From NCBI GenBank assembly GCA_009602725.1, contig WELB01000263.1:46563-96246 (forward strand): DNA of 49,684 bases, read 5' to 3'. A program made the translations under genes and the position numbers. The notes below the pieces were generated by a model, which did no database searches, was not told the DNA's origin, and was given only the letters and a program-made list of their open reading frames with translations. Positions 1-11,420 of this stretch are shown here, piece by piece. Within the stretch, counting starts at the first letter, position 1, and every line of letters starts with the position of its first letter. This DNA comes from Spirogloea muscicola. Lineage: Eukaryota > Streptophyta > Zygnematophyceae > Spirogloeales > Spirogloeaceae.

Positions 1-122
<122 letters not shown>

Positions 123-1517
123 CCGCCGGGCGCGCGCGCGGCGCAGGTGCAGGCGGCCTTCCCGCGCCGCCACACGCTCGCCTGCATCGGCACGAGCGCC
201 GCATTGCCCGCTGCGCAGCTGGCCGGCGCGAGGCAGGTGGCGGCCGCGCTCGGCATCCGCCTGCTGGAGGTCGACCTCCCCCCTTCCCCAGTCCACCCTC
301 TGTGCCTGCGCGGCGCGCTGTTGGCAGCGGCCACAGTCGCGGCTCACAGCGTGGCATGTAGGCTCATGGCGGAGGCAGGTGGCCACGAGGGAGGGCGAGG
401 TGCCGGAGTACGTTGCCAACCTGGGCACCAGCTGCTACCACTGCAAGACGGAGCTATACACGACGCTGCGTGCCGTCGGCAGAGCTGCCACTGCAGCAGC
501 TCACCTCGACAGTGCAGGTCGTTGTGCCTCCATCGATGCACCTTGAAACGCCACCAGCAACGGCTTTTCCTCACGCTGGCCCCGCCCCTGCGCCTAGATG
601 CCATCCCCCTCTGGCAACACCGCTTCCTCACCACCACTCTCATGTACGTTGGCTACCAGAGCACGTGGTGCTCTTCAACGGGACCAATGCCGATGATCTA
701 AGAGACCCGACGAGGCTCGGGCTGTTGGCAGCCATGGACTTTGCAGTCGCGAGCCCTCTGGCCCAGCTTCCCAAGGCCACCGTGCGAGTACGCTCGCAAT
801 CTGTCATTCAGCCACATGCTTTTGCCTAGTGGTCCACTGTCTGTGTGGTACTGATCAATTATGGGTGGACTCTGATCCTGAAGTATCGTCGTTTTGTATT
901 CGAGCATGTGCATGCCTACAAGCTTGGCTGTTGCCCACATGGTCGCTCAGACTTGCCCAAGGCCTTTGCGGCTGACTTTCACCAGCATTGAGAAATGTGC
1001 AGGCACTTGCCAAAGCGGCCGGCCTGCCCAATTGGGATCTGGCTGCTGCGCCCTGCTTGCGCAGCCGCCTGGCTTTCGGAGTGCCAGCCACGCCGGAGAT
1101 GCTTTCGTTGGTGGAGAGAGCCGAGGCTCAGGTCAGCATCAATCAGCACTTTTGGCAGGCGAGCTGAGCAGTCCCTGCATGTCTCACACTGAGGCAAGGC
1201 TGCCTGTAATGAACTGTGGGCTTGACAACGCAATCCATCTGTGAGATGCTTCAAGTAACACATGTACAGCTGAGTTTTGGCAGATTCGAAGCCTGCTGTG
1301 CCTGCAACCCAGCAGCAACATGCGAGTGCGTATCATTGGAGAGGGTCAGGCTGTTGTTGAGGTGGATAGCGCGGATCTGAACACGGCGCTTGCCCAGGAG
1401 CCTGCCATCACCGCACAACTTAGGGAGCTCGGCTTGGGTGTTGTCACCATCCGTGCATTTGTCTCAGGCTCGCTCAGCGGCTTCCTTGCATCACCCAGAG
1501 TAACACAGTCATCATAA
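123..1517 (+). CDS. LarE-like ATP-dependent sulfur transferase (PP-loop), 5' truncated
   Basis: LarE enzymes adenylylate a substrate carboxylate and transfer sulfur, best known for the nickel-pincer cofactor of lactate racemase; the role of algal homologues is not established. Five exons join in phase: up to 269, 379-517, 660-787, 1003-1131 and 1284-1517. Landmarks in order are LACIGTSAALPA, EVPEYVANLGTSCYHCKTEL, LFNGTNADDLRDPTRLGL, GLPNWDLAAAPCLRSRLAFG and a C-terminal half ending FVSGSLSGFLA. The cysteine in PCLRSR lies where LarE proteins keep their conserved active-site motif. All junctions use GT-AG and keep frame, so the visible part looks intact. The N-terminal SGGxDS-type ATP loop is absent because the gene runs into the poly-T tract. 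The stop is TAA. The family call is strong; the physiological substrate is unknown. Confidence 0.85.
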
Positions 1518-2986
1518 GTCTGTGGATTTCGGCACCTACACCGCACTGCAGTAGGCTGCGCTGCTCACTTAGGGTATTTTTACGAACATACAGTTAGGGT
1601 CCTTGATCTCAGGTCTACGTAGGGTGAGGAGTGCTTGAGACACGCCCTCCCTGCCACGTCCTGCAGGATGGGCTCCTCGTACACACTCTCCTTCATGCTC
1701 CTGCCTTCATTCCTACCCTTACGGCCAGGTCTTTGCAGTCCAACAGTTGCACATTCTTTGCCTCCTCCCCTGCATCGACAGTTGATTATGTCTACACTGA
1801 TCAGTCGCTGATTTTTAGCAAAGTGTGCGGAGATTTGTTCGATGCCAAGCACGACTAGCATCAGCTAATGTCAGAATAGAGGCTTGTCCTGCTTCACTGG
1901 AGACATTGCACTTTTGTCCCATTGGCCGTGTGCATACCACTTCAAGACGTACATGGAGTACATAATCTTAGACTGTCTTAGTCTTGGCAGGGTAACCAAT
2001 ACTGTTGAGGCAAGAATGGCTCTGGTGAGATATCACGATACACACACGGGGCATCGCATGTAGCCCTCCTATGATAAGGCGGATGTACTGGTAGCCTTGC
2101 CTATCCATCCTCGTCTATAGCAATCACAACCTCTTGACATACCTGACAAAGTTACAACCTCCCTCCCAACACCCCTTTCCTCTTCCGGTGCTCCCCTGCA
2201 CCCAACTCAGCTGCAGTGCACTCTGAGCGGCAGTGACGCGCAAGTGCGTATCCTTAACAAGGGCAAGTCAAAGTAAGGCAAATTCTTAACTTGGGTCTAG
2301 CGCCAGCTTTGGAGCCCCTCCTGATAATAAAGATTGGAACGCGCTGTGCAAGACGTCACACAGAGTTCCATACTTTGTGACTTGATCCTGCCTGTACTGC
2401 TGTTGTGCCCATCCTGAAGGCACAATGGGCTCCTTCATGAATTGCGACATCAGCTTTTAGCTTTGCTGCTTTAGACTATCCACAACGCCAATTTCTACTG
2501 CAAGAATCATTGCATATGCAGTCTAGAAGCTCAGGACTTCTTCTGGCTTTCGTAGACCACAATGCGACAAGCATACACTGAGGCTCTTCTCTAGTGAGCA
2601 TGTGATGAGGTACACAGGTCGTGGTCTTGACCTTGAGGATAATCGGCTGCTACTAGCCACTGTCCCTTAGCTAACACTCCCCCTATCAGATATAGTCTGA
2701 ACCTCGCAAGCCAGTAGCATATACTAATGCAGCATGGTGGGTTGGTTTGTACATGTGTCTCTTGTGTGTAACTCCGAACTGCTGGCCACGGAAGGCATTG
2801 GTATAGGGAGTAGTCATGACGTCAGGCACGCGCGCATATCCTTTGCAGGCAGTGTCTATGTCTAGTCCTTCTGGCGGAGGGTCCTGCTGCTACATTGTAC
2901 AAGAAGCCTAGGCTGACCAAGGAATAAGAAGGCGCTGCACTCGCTGCGCATAGCAGGCTTATCAAGCACCTGCAAGCACCCTCAAC
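1518..2986. other. Intergenic, no gene recognised
   Basis: Only short unrelated reading frames occur here. Base composition is less GC-rich than in the flanking exons. I see no repeat from the local transposon families, no RNA gene and no conserved protein motif. It separates the 3' ends of two convergent genes, LarE-like (+) and PC-esterase-like (-). Confidence 0.4.
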
Positions 2987-4815
2987 TTACTTGGTCCGTT
3001 CTCTCAAGTGATTGGGAAAGGTGGACCCCCCTTGCTCTAAGCCCATCAACCTATACCCTTCAACAAGTGTCAGGTACATGGTGTCCCAAAGTGGGGCCCA
3101 CCATGCCGGCACCAAACCCCAGTGCGTGCAGTCTCTGTAACCATTGGCGGCTGCTATTGTATTGACGTGATGCTCGTGGAAGTTCATCTGCCAAAATGCC
3201 CTCTGAATCAGAATTCCATAATTCTGAGCCACCTCCTCCATCAAGTCATTCCTCCAGCTCTGGCACGACGGAGAAGTCAAGGACACCAACAGATCAATAG
3301 CCAGTCGCTAGACATACATATGCAGCGCTCGGTGTTGTTCCCTTCTCTGCATGCAGATGAGTGCACTAGTCTTCCTAGTGCACATAGGTCGATGTGGACA
3401 AGATGACATGTGGCTGACATCCACCTTCTTGCAGGATGCCTCCACAGACCAATCAAGCAATGAGAAATGCATGGGAGGAACTGCCACCGTAACCCAAGTC
3501 ATTGACTTGCGCAAGACCAACCACTGCAAGGATGTTCACCTGAAGGTGTAGATTGGCGCAGCGGTGGCACTTCGTGCCAGATTCCCGTGCCTGTGTCCGA
3601 AGGTATGCTAAGTCGTAAGCTCCAGATGCATCGGGTGTCAGAAAATGCTGGGGAAGAGTTTCCCTGAAGAACGCCAATTTGCCTGGCAGCTTGTTGTATG
3701 CGGCCATGGCTTGTGCAAGCTCTCGGTAGTGGTGATGGAGGATGTCCCTGGACCCTGGATCAGGGTGATAGTGAATTCCAAAGTTGATTATGACCTACAC
3801 AAGAAGAAGGTGCTGATCAGCAGCGGCCCGCAAGTAGGCTTTGGATTGCTATCAGATGTAAAGGTCTTATTGAGTAGCATAGCTTGTTGAGCATGAACGC
3901 CTCCGCTGCCCTTGCGATGCCCCACCGTCTTTTGTTTGCTTACCACGTCAGACTGTGAGAAGATGTGGTCAAGAACTGCTGGATACAAGTTCTTCCTCTT
4001 GTCGCGAATGTCTGGATGTGGTAGCATGTATGCTGTGCACGCAGACGAAGATTTCATGCTAGAGTAAGCGCCACAAGCCTTACATGTTGTCCTTATGACA
4101 CAGTCCACAGAGCCAAGGGCAGCTTATGTAGTAGACATGACATCCACAAATCTGACACGGCTATCAATGAGGACTCGGCCAATTTGGTCAAGCCTCATGA
4201 CCTCATACAGAGGAGCTGGATGGGCAAGCCAGTAGCGACCATAGGCAGCGGAGTCAGAGCAAGAGTTACGGACCGTCGTAGTGGTTCCATGTCAGATTAT
4301 CGAAAGGCCCCTCCAATGTATGTGACCTCACGACGGTGTCGCAGTTTTGTTGTTGACTTGTTGCGGACTGATCTATCGTCGTGGCCTCAACGGCCAGTCT
4401 CAGCGGCATGTCTAGGATTGTGTCATTCATGGTGACGTTGCAGTAGAAGCTGAGTCAGGCAGAACATCACAAACAGCAGAGATTCTAGACTTCAGGTCCT
4501 GAGCAACATTGCACGCCGCGTGGTCAATCCTGGTCGTGGTGCAGAGCAGGCCGTCAAGCGAGTACATGCTAGCCAGGATACTGGCGGGAAATGAGCTGCA
4601 CGATTGCTGGCATGGAGTTGAGCTATGCTCGAGCTACTCTGTGGCGTAGTGAATAGCCACACGACGCCCACTGCCTTTGGACACCTGGTGGTTCACCTCT
4701 TTGTAACAAAGGAAACAAAGTCCTCGTAGCCAGCTTGCTGGAGCGCGATGATGAATGTTTGGCTGAGGTGGCGCGAGAGGGAGTCCCCCACGATTGATAC
4801 TCTCTTCCCTGCCAG
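2987..4815 (-). CDS. PC-esterase / TBL-like acyl-esterase, 5' end unresolved
   Basis: Two hallmark motifs of the PMR5/TBL (PC-esterase, SGNH-like) family lie on the minus strand. An upstream exon ending at 4697 contains GKRVSIVGDSLSRHLSQ, the GDS serine motif. The last exon (3259-2987) contains YRDCTHWGLVPAWW, the DxxH motif. Between them, exon 3794-3540 encodes VIINFGIHYHPDPGSRD and a long helical stretch; 3794-3540 and 3259-2987 join in phase 0. The interval 3795-4696 should hold one or more further exons that I could not place. Family members mostly O-acetylate or de-acetylate wall polysaccharides in the Golgi; the substrate here is unknown. I see no signal peptide because the start exon was not located; it may lie in the GC-rich DNA right of 4815. 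Confidence 0.6.
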
Positions 4816-5828
4816 CAGCTGCCCATTCCGCAAAGGGTGGACTTAGGCACTCATCTCCCGTATACGGCTGCCCCAGCTTGCGTGTGAGTGCCTGAGGTCA
4901 GCATTCCTCGGCGCTTGCTGCAAGCGACAAGCGCCGGCACGCACTGATCTTGCAGGCGTCGCGTTTCGTCAATAAGCGTCCGCTGAGCGAGTGGCTTCAC
5001 TCGTGGAAGTTGACCACGATGGGCCCGACCCGGGATCATCCAAGCGTAATTGGCGCCAGTACCGACGTGCAAGCCACCCTCTCGATGAGCACGACAGGCT
5101 GGTGGTGGCTGGTGGAGCGTCCCGATGCCCGCGAAACTCGTTCGCATCAGGCATGCAGGCCAGTTGGGCGCGTTGAGGGAAACGAAAGCTCGGAGGCCAT
5201 ACCAGGGCGACGTCGACGGCGGAGTGCGTCCTGGAGCCGTCTATGCGCGTGAACGCCCGATGGTGCAGGCGGTTCCGCTCCGCGTTCCACTGACGCATAG
5301 GCACGATCGGGGAGTGCTTGCCTTGGAAGACGCCCGCCCATGCAAAGTGGGTTGGCGCGAGGGCCGCCGCGGAGCCCGGCGCCTCACGCGGCGTCCCGAA
5401 CGCGCCCAGCAGCGCCCTCCTGGAGCCGAGGCGCGCCGCGCCGCCTCCCTCCGGGCGCCCGGGGAGCAGGCCGGAGCGCGCGGCGGCGCCATGGCGGCGG
5501 CGGGGGGGGGGCCGAGAATGCGGCAGGCAGCTCCCGGCGCCTGGGCCGGCGGAGTGCTGCGCCCAGGGGGTGGGCGGCCTCTCCTCCCCACCTGGGCAGG
5601 TTCGTGCTTTTTGCGCCTCCCGGCCTTGCGGACAAGGGTACGTTCCTTTGGGCTGGCCTCTCACGGCCACTGCCCGGCATTGCAGAGCTGAGTTCTTCCC
5701 GCCTCGCGCTTGCCCAGTGCCCGCATCTCCCTCGCCCTCCTCTCTGTTGTGTTGTTGTCACCTCCTCTTTCTTGTGTTGGCTGGCTGGCCTGTCACTGAG
5801 TACGAGAAGGACGAGAAGAAGCCTTTCC
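4816..5828. other. GC-rich region, possible promoter/first exon of the minus-strand gene
   Basis: Very GC-rich DNA (most extreme at about 5300-5600) with long frames open on both strands, as expected from composition alone. None shows a recognisable domain. Its position immediately upstream of the GDS exon makes it a candidate for the promoter and leader exon of the PC-esterase-like gene. From about 5600 rightward, pieces of the local hairpin repeat begin. Confidence 0.35.
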
Positions 5829-6118
5829 CAACATAGCGCTTCCCAGCATAGCGTTCTGATAGCGCTTTTAGCCCCTATCCTCTATGGGCGAGCCCTTCTT
5901 CGCCTTCAAAAGAAGGGGCTTTAGGCCCCTCCGTCATCTGGCCCCTTCGACCCTTTGTCAATTCTATTCGGGCTGGCTTTTCATAGCCCTTGCCCCCAGT
6001 GGGAGAAAGTGCTTCGCCCATAGATAGAAGGGGCACTCCCACTCATAGATAAGAGGGGCTGGCAAAGCCAGCCAGAAAAGATTGGACACTGTCCAAATGG
6101 GAGAGCCACTTCTTCCCG
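5829..6118 (+). repeat. Hairpin-repeat units of the local retrotransposon tail
   Basis: Contains several degenerate units of the family that recurs through the window: a C/T-rich lead (CCCCTTCGACCCTTTGTCAA), then a GGGCTGGC...AGCCC stem-loop, then a GGGAG/GGGCGAGC box and a CTTC-rich end. Units near 5880, 5970 and 6050 differ in loop sequence while keeping the stem. Confidence 0.6.
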
Positions 6119-6297
6119 CCGAGTCGCTCGCCCAAGTCTTTCGTATGCGCCTGGCGGTATTGCTTTAACGCTCCCTTGCCTACGCCGTCCACACGCGAGT
6201 AGGCCGTGCTATGGCTGCTGCCTCTGGGTCTCGGCGGAGTGCCTCTTTCCCTGCAGCGAGCTACTCCGACCTGATGTTGCTCACTCGCGGGTACTGA
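6119..6297 (+). mobile_element. Non-LTR retrotransposon ORF2 C-terminal fragment
   Basis: Encodes ESLAQVFRMRLAVLL, an in-frame TAA, then RSLAYAVHTRVGRAMAAAS and SYSDLMLLTRGY followed by TGA. The same C-terminal peptide recurs in at least seven other fragments here, the longest at 35168-36204. It is followed directly by the hairpin-repeat tail. 5' truncation and the internal stop make it a dead copy. Confidence 0.75.
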
Positions 6298-7560
6298 GCT
6301 TCCCTTTGCTTCGTCTTACGTTTTGTATTGTTTTGAGGTGTAGTCCTCTTTTCTGTCTTTCGGGCTACCCTTTCACAGCGAGAAAGACTTTATCCAGTAG
6401 GAGAAGTGGCTCTCCCAATGGGGGCAAGGGCTGTGAGAAGCCAGCCCGGTAAGAATTCACAAGGTTCGAAGGGGCCAAAATGACAGAGGGGCCTAAAGCC
6501 ACAGTGACGTAGATGGCTGGGATTGGCGAGCCCAGAAGAGAAGTGGCACTCACAATGGGGGCAAGGGCTGTGAAAAGCCAGCCGGAAAAGAATTGACAAA
6601 GCTTCGAAGGGGCCAAATGACGGAGGGACCTAATGTGCTTCGTAGCTGCTTCGTTTCTTTTTGTGCTTGTTGTTCTACGTACTTCCCCTGGCCCCTTCTC
6701 GTCCTTTGGTCATTCTTTTTACAGCAAGCGCGGCCAGATTAACTGGTGGCTGGGAGAGAAGAAGAGCGCGCCCATAGAAAAGAAGAAGAAGTGGCTATCC
6801 CAATGGGGGCAAGGGCTGTGAGAAGCCAGCCCGAAAAGAGAATGACAAGGTTCGAAGGGGCCAAACTACGAGCTAAGCAGCGACTGCGGGGCCTGAAGAA
6901 GAAGTGGCTCTCCCAATGGGGGCAAGGGCTGTGAGAATAATAATAGAATAAGTGGCTCTCCCAAATGGGGGCAAGGGCTGTGAGAAGCCAGCCCGAAAAG
7001 AATTGACAAGGTTCGAAGGAGGCTATGGCAGAACGGGGGAGGATGGACCACATAGAAAAGAGAGAAGAAGCAAGCGCGGCCAGATTAACTGGTGGCTGGG
7101 AGAGGCCAGCCCAAAAGAATGGACAAGGTCTGAAGGAGTCGGAGTGCTAAGGACTGAGACAGCAGTAAGCGAACTCTCAGAGAAGGGCTCGCCCATTGAG
7201 GATATTGGCTGGAAAAAGCCAGCCCAGAAAAGAATGTACAAAGGACGAGAAGGCATAGAAAAGAGGGGCTGGCAAAGCCAGCCCAAAAAAGAATGGACAA
7301 TGTCTGAAGGAGCCGGAGTGCTAAGGACTGAGACAGCAGAAAGCGAACTCTCAGTAACAACAGTTTTTGGGCTGGGTTTTATCAGCCCCTATCCTTAGGG
7401 GCGAGCCCTTCGTTTTTTTGGCACCTCTTTTCTTTGGCTTTGGGACATTGTAAATTCTTTTCGGGCTGGCTTCTCACAGCCCTTGCCCCCATTGGGAGAG
7501 CCACTTCTTCTTTGCCAGCCCCTCTTCTTTTTTTCCCCCTTCTCTATGGGCGAGCACTTT
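6298..7560. repeat. Array of truncated retrotransposon tails / hairpin repeats, both orientations
   Basis: At least eight copies of an approximately 80-base unit occur here. In minus orientation each reads (AAG)n, GTGGCTCTCCCAATGGGGGC, AAGGGCTGTGAGAAGCCAGCCC, then a GACAAGGTTCGAAGGGGCC end. Copies sit near 6400, 6545, 6788, 6898, 6955 and, inverted, near 7460-7510. At 7115-7181 and 7285-7347 two near-identical blocks are reverse complements of the 3' UTR at 36204-36262, so these are retrotransposon 3' ends truncated at or just past the ORF stop codon. Confidence 0.7.
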
Positions 7561-8520
7561 CTTCTTCCCAACGGGCAGGTAGCTGTGAAAGACTGTGAGC
7601 TATGAGGGGCTTGACAAGGCCGGCCCGGCAGGAGCGGACCAGGTGCCCGGCAGGGAACGGCAAGCGGAAACAACAGAACAGCGGCAGGAGCTTTCCGAGA
7701 GGGGACGTGTTGGCTGCGAAAAAGGGGAAGACGGGAAGAGCGAAAAAGCGCTTTCAGATTGACAGCAGTGGCTGTGAGAAGGGGCACTCCCAACGGGGGC
7801 ACGGGCTGTGAAAAGCCAGCCCGAAAAAGAACTGACAAAGGTTCGAAGGGGCCAAACGATGTATTAATTCGTATGGAAGTAGCACAACCTGGAACTCAGA
7901 TTTGAGGGGCCTAAAAAGCGCTACGCAGCTACTAAGGGGCCTGAAGAGGCTATGTCAGAACGGGGGAGGATGGACCACTCAGTAGTTACGAATGAGGAGC
8001 CTAAGCCGTGAGAAGCCAGCCTAAAAGAGTGGACAAGAAGCGAAAGACCAGCCCGACGGAAATGTCCCGGTCCTGAGGAGCCCGAATGCGCAAACCACGC
8101 ACAGCAAGTGGATGGCCACTCACTGACCTCGCTGCAAAGAGAGGACAAGCCCCTCAATAAATGTGCGTGGCCGCTACAGGCCACTTCACACATCGCCCTC
8201 TTTCCCAAGAGCTCTTCCCTCTTTTCTCTCTGTTACATTGGCCACCTTAGCGCAGGGCTTCGTTTGAGATGGCCCCACGTTTTGCACTAGCTTCTGCCTG
8301 GACAGGCATTTTCTTGATTTGGCGACCCTTTCCATTCATGCGCTCCCCGCGCCTTCTTTCTTTGGCTTGCCTCTCAACCAAACCCGCCCACCCCCACAAC
8401 CCCTCCCTCCTGATTCCACTTCTCAGTTGTCTGGTAGAACAGGAAGTGGGGTGTTGATTTCGCGGCAGGGTAGGGGCTCCTTGTCCTACATGTAGTCCTC
8501 CAAAGCCAGCCAACGTACAT
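7561..8520. other. Repeat-derived DNA, no gene recognised
   Basis: Further partial hairpin units (near 7770-7850 and 8000-8040) and GGGGCCTGAAG/GGGGCCTAAA boxes are scattered here. A pyrimidine-rich stretch at about 8190-8410 follows. I see no conserved protein motif. Confidence 0.4.
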
Positions 8521-8710
8521 CTGAGCAGCTGAAAAGCATCAGGTATGTCAATCTAATCTGACAGGAACAAATGTGGAGTACTGATGGTCAAGGGCCTATG
8601 GTCCTGAGATCATGTCCTGCTGGTGCGCTGTACAGGCGGCCTTTTCCAAGGCAATCTGGCTATCCTGAGGCTGCCGACAACATAGGAGGCAGGCAGGTGC
8701 GCTTGTACAG

Positions 8711-9409
8711 TTTTCAGACACGTAATTACGAGTTGATGAGGGCGTCGGTTGTCAATGTCAGAGAGCTCCACCCAGAACTTAAGCAGATCATGGACAACCA
8801 CAACTTGAAGATGTGAAGGATACCGCAAACAACCTATTGTCAGTTGTCGGCTTCACTGTTACCTTCATTGTGCAGCACTGGCGATGCAGTTCTGTATCCA
8901 AGGTCAGCTGCAGAAGAGGAGGGCATGAGTCGTTATGCAGTGTCTCGCCTTCACTTCTCATTTAGAACAATTGTTGCTTGTTTGCTATGAACTGCACGTC
9001 AAGCAAGTACAGGAAGCTGGTACCATCTTGTCAGGCATTTGCCACTTGTCTTGAAGCCGGCTCACGCTCTAGATCCCTGTAGTAATCCAAGATCTCCTGC
9101 TCCTCTCACCTTAGATTGGACTTGTTGCTCTTGCAGACAATAGTGGCACTGGCCTACAAAGACAGGCTGACAACATACCACACAAACATTCATGACCTAC
9201 TAGGCAATTTTTTTTTTTGTGAAACTGCAGAAGCAAAGCCAGGAGGAAGATGATGCTTGGCGGCAGCAGTACGAGTCGGATCGGGATTTATTATACAGAG
9301 TCTGTCATTGTATGCACATCGGTGCTCAGGAGGCAAAGAGAAAATTGCAGGAAGGAAAGGCCATTGTGCGTTCAATGGGCAATAAGGCGATAAGGCGCTT
9401 GATCTTGTA
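8711..9409 (+). pseudogene. Copy C of the four-helix-bundle (HeLo/MLKL-like) family, frame-broken
   Basis: Two exon relics align with the exons of copies A and B. The first (to 8902) ends with LLSVVGFTVTFIVQHW...VSK and the same AAG|GTCAGC donor seen in A and B. The second starts at 9137 after TTGCAG with TIVALAYKDRLTTYHTNIHD, matching ALVARAYKIRLATYKEEI in copy B. A frame change inside exon 1 (around 8805-8815) separates the upstream helix region ending ELKQIMDNHN from the rest. An 11-base T run at 9209-9219 interrupts exon 2, after which a helical KLQKQSQEEDDAWRQQYES stretch continues to 9409. This is the most diverged of the three copies and is probably non-functional unless the breaks are sequencing errors. 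Confidence 0.5.
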
Positions 9410-9800
9410 GAGCAGTTGTCAAGATTTTGACCTCAGCAAAGTAGTGTAAGAGCTTGACAGGATTCTCCATGCACATGATGCTCGTCACAGCCGCCCCATC
9501 GGTGGAGCAGAATGGGAGACCATGGGCATTGGGTACCAATATCTCTCTTATGAAGCAGCCAGCGAGGCCACAGGACGCTTTTAAATTCTGGCAGGGTGCC
9601 TTTAGAAAGGCGCGTGAAGGACTACTGCCTCAAGAGATCTCCAAGAGTAACAAGCAGTGGCTATCGTGGGCATGAAATTGTTTCACTGCCGGATCAGCCA
9701 TGGCGGCGAGCCAGTAAGGTTGCTGGAGGACACCATCCGTGCTACGAACATTTGGCTCCGCTCTCCGTTGTCTGTAGCGGCGACAATGGCACTGCTCACT
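9410..9800. other. Degenerate downstream region of copy C
   Basis: Parts resemble the DNA downstream of copies A and B, for example TTCTGGCAGGGTG near 9588 against the matching string near 19621. Reading frames do not stay open across copies, so I read this as decayed 3' sequence shared by the family, not a separate gene. Confidence 0.35.
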
Positions 9801-9808
9801 GCAGCGTC

Positions 9809-9930
9809 CACAGAAGCGACGGCGACAGCAGCAGCGGCGGCGGTGGTTGCGGTGGCTGCGGCAGCGGCAGCGGATAATGCGTGGACAGCGGCTGCAGCGG
9901 CGGCAGTGGTAGTGGTAGTTGGTAGGGCTT
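9809..9930 (+). repeat. GC-rich triplet repeat (alanine/valine-like)
   Basis: Imperfect GCG/GCA/GTG triplets. All frames give low-complexity peptides, so no protein is inferred. Similar CCG runs occur near 17515, 23660, 24530, 30868, 31560 and 40140. Confidence 0.7.
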
Positions 9931-9989
9931 GGCTAGGTCCAGTAGGTGCAGAGGAGTGCAGGACTTATACTTCGGCTGTTAGAAGCCCT

Positions 9990-10135
9990 TGGCCCCTTTG
10001 GGCGTCCCCCTAGCCTCAATGGGCGAGCCCTTCTCCCTATGGGAGTACCACTTCTCCTTAGACATTATCGATTCTTTCTGGGCTGGCTTTTCATAGCCCC
10101 TGCCTCATATTGGAAGAGCTATTAATCTTTGGCTT
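9990..10135 (+). repeat. Hairpin-repeat units
   Basis: Two incomplete units: CCCCTTTGGGCG...GGGCGAGCCCTTCTCC, then ATTCTTTCTGGGCTGGCTTT followed by TCATAGCCCCTGCC. They carry the same stem and order of blocks as the arrays at 6.3-7.5 kb. Confidence 0.6.
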
Positions 10136-11260
10136 TCCTCGAACCTGCCCAAGGGAGTGCGTAGACGGCTCGCCTGGGCACATGCGCTGAGTCGGCCAGG
10201 TCATGCAATCAGCTGCTGACCTGGCCACAGGCTGGCAGCACCGGACTCTCTGGTTTCTAAGCCCCAATGCCGGCCCACCAACCGCTGCTTGTACTGAGCT
10301 TAATATGGCGTGCAAGTGAGGTGGTGCTGCGAAGCTCCACACACAGCCTGGGACCTGGATCCGATGAGCTAGAGAGAGTTGAGGTTTACATGGAGCTGTC
10401 TCTTTGATACTTCCACTCTAGCAAGTATGTTACACTAGCACGTATGATACTGACACTTCACCATACCAAGTTGCTCTACAGATCTAAGATGTTTACAGAT
10501 CTAATATGATCTAAGATGCTTTGCTCTGGCTACATTTTTAGCTATTTTGTCAGCAGTCATGCTGTCAGTTGGACAGTATTTCAAGCAAACATTGCAGACT
10601 CTACGAGTTCTCGCACACAGTACCACTGAGTATGATGTGCTTAGTACGGCTGTGATGTTCTATGTCTCCAATGAGGGCCAGACTTCCTTGAGTGTCACAG
10701 TAGAAAAAAGTCGGAGCATGTCTGAGAAGCTCACCTCTTCAACTAGTCTCCCTCAACCACACAAACTTTTCAGTACCTTGAGTTGCCGCCATATACCCTG
10801 CTCCAAAGCAGACAGAGCCACTAATCTTTGTCGTTGATTAGTCCATGGGAGTGCCGCTCTTCAATAGAAAGACAGCCCAAAAGGCAAATCTTACAGGTTG
10901 CAACATTGACGTCCTAATCCCTGTACACGCAGTTAGGGGTTAGTACGTCCTTATTGAATTCGGACCTAGGGTCTCAAAGGATAGGGTTCCTCCCAGGTTA
11001 TATTCAGCGCTATCCTGTGCTTTCTGCCTTGAATGCTGCATCGACTTGAAAAGAGAACGTGGGCCGTGATTCTTGCAAACGAAATGGGCCCTCCCAGATC
11101 GTCTCGCTCCGTGCTGCTCACCTTAAGTGCATCTGAACTTGATGATGGTGAGGTGCAATCAGAAGAAAGTGCGGTGCTGCTTTCAGCCTTCCACGACGGC
11201 TATGTTGATGCAAAGTGGGGTGGAGATGTTGTGTAACGTCCCCCTGTTTGGGAGAATCAA
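10136..11260. other. No gene recognised; one small open frame
   Basis: A plus-strand frame at 11033-11236 encodes 67 residues including ASELDDGEVQSEESAVLLSA. It has no recognisable family and no clear splice context. Another at 10547-10837 is equally anonymous. I do not claim either is a gene. Confidence 0.3.
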
Positions 11261-11269
11261 ACTGTTCCG

Positions 11270-11420
11270 GTAAGCGGCTTCACGCGCGGCTTCACGCGCG
11301 CCACACACCAGTCACGCGAGGCACGCGCCAGTCATGCGCGGCGCGCGCCAGTCCCCAGGACTCGTGTGCTATTCGTCGGGCTCGCGTGGCGACCTTGCGC
11401 GTCACGCGCCAGTCGTATCC
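11270..11420. repeat. Degenerate CACGCG-rich tandem repeat
   Basis: Near-repeats of TTCACGCGCGGC and CACGCGCCAGTC recur at 10-30 base intervals (11278, 11288, 11314, 11330 and 11400). This is a CpG-rich local tandem array without coding sense. Confidence 0.55.

Noticed and set aside
2041-2960. RNA gene search in the gene-poor stretch
   Set aside because: No tRNA cloverleaf, snRNA or other conserved RNA motif could be recognised by eye.
5241-5924. Several long overlapping frames on both strands in the GC-rich block
   Set aside because: Arg/Ala/Pro-rich composition in all frames is expected from high GC; no domain or splice pattern supports a protein.
6402-6480. Pol III B-box in the hairpin repeat (AGGTTCGAAGGGG), hence a tRNA-derived SINE
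   Set aside because: Only GGTTCGA fits the consensus and no A-box lies at suitable spacing; linkage to the retrotransposon 3' UTR explains the sequence better.
6365-7870. CRISPR-like array of repeated units
   Set aside because: Units lie in both orientations with irregular spacing in a spliceosomal-intron genome and match retrotransposon tails.
9657-10013. 118-residue alanine/valine-rich frame
   Set aside because: It is a translated GCG/GCA triplet repeat; neighbouring frames are equally open.
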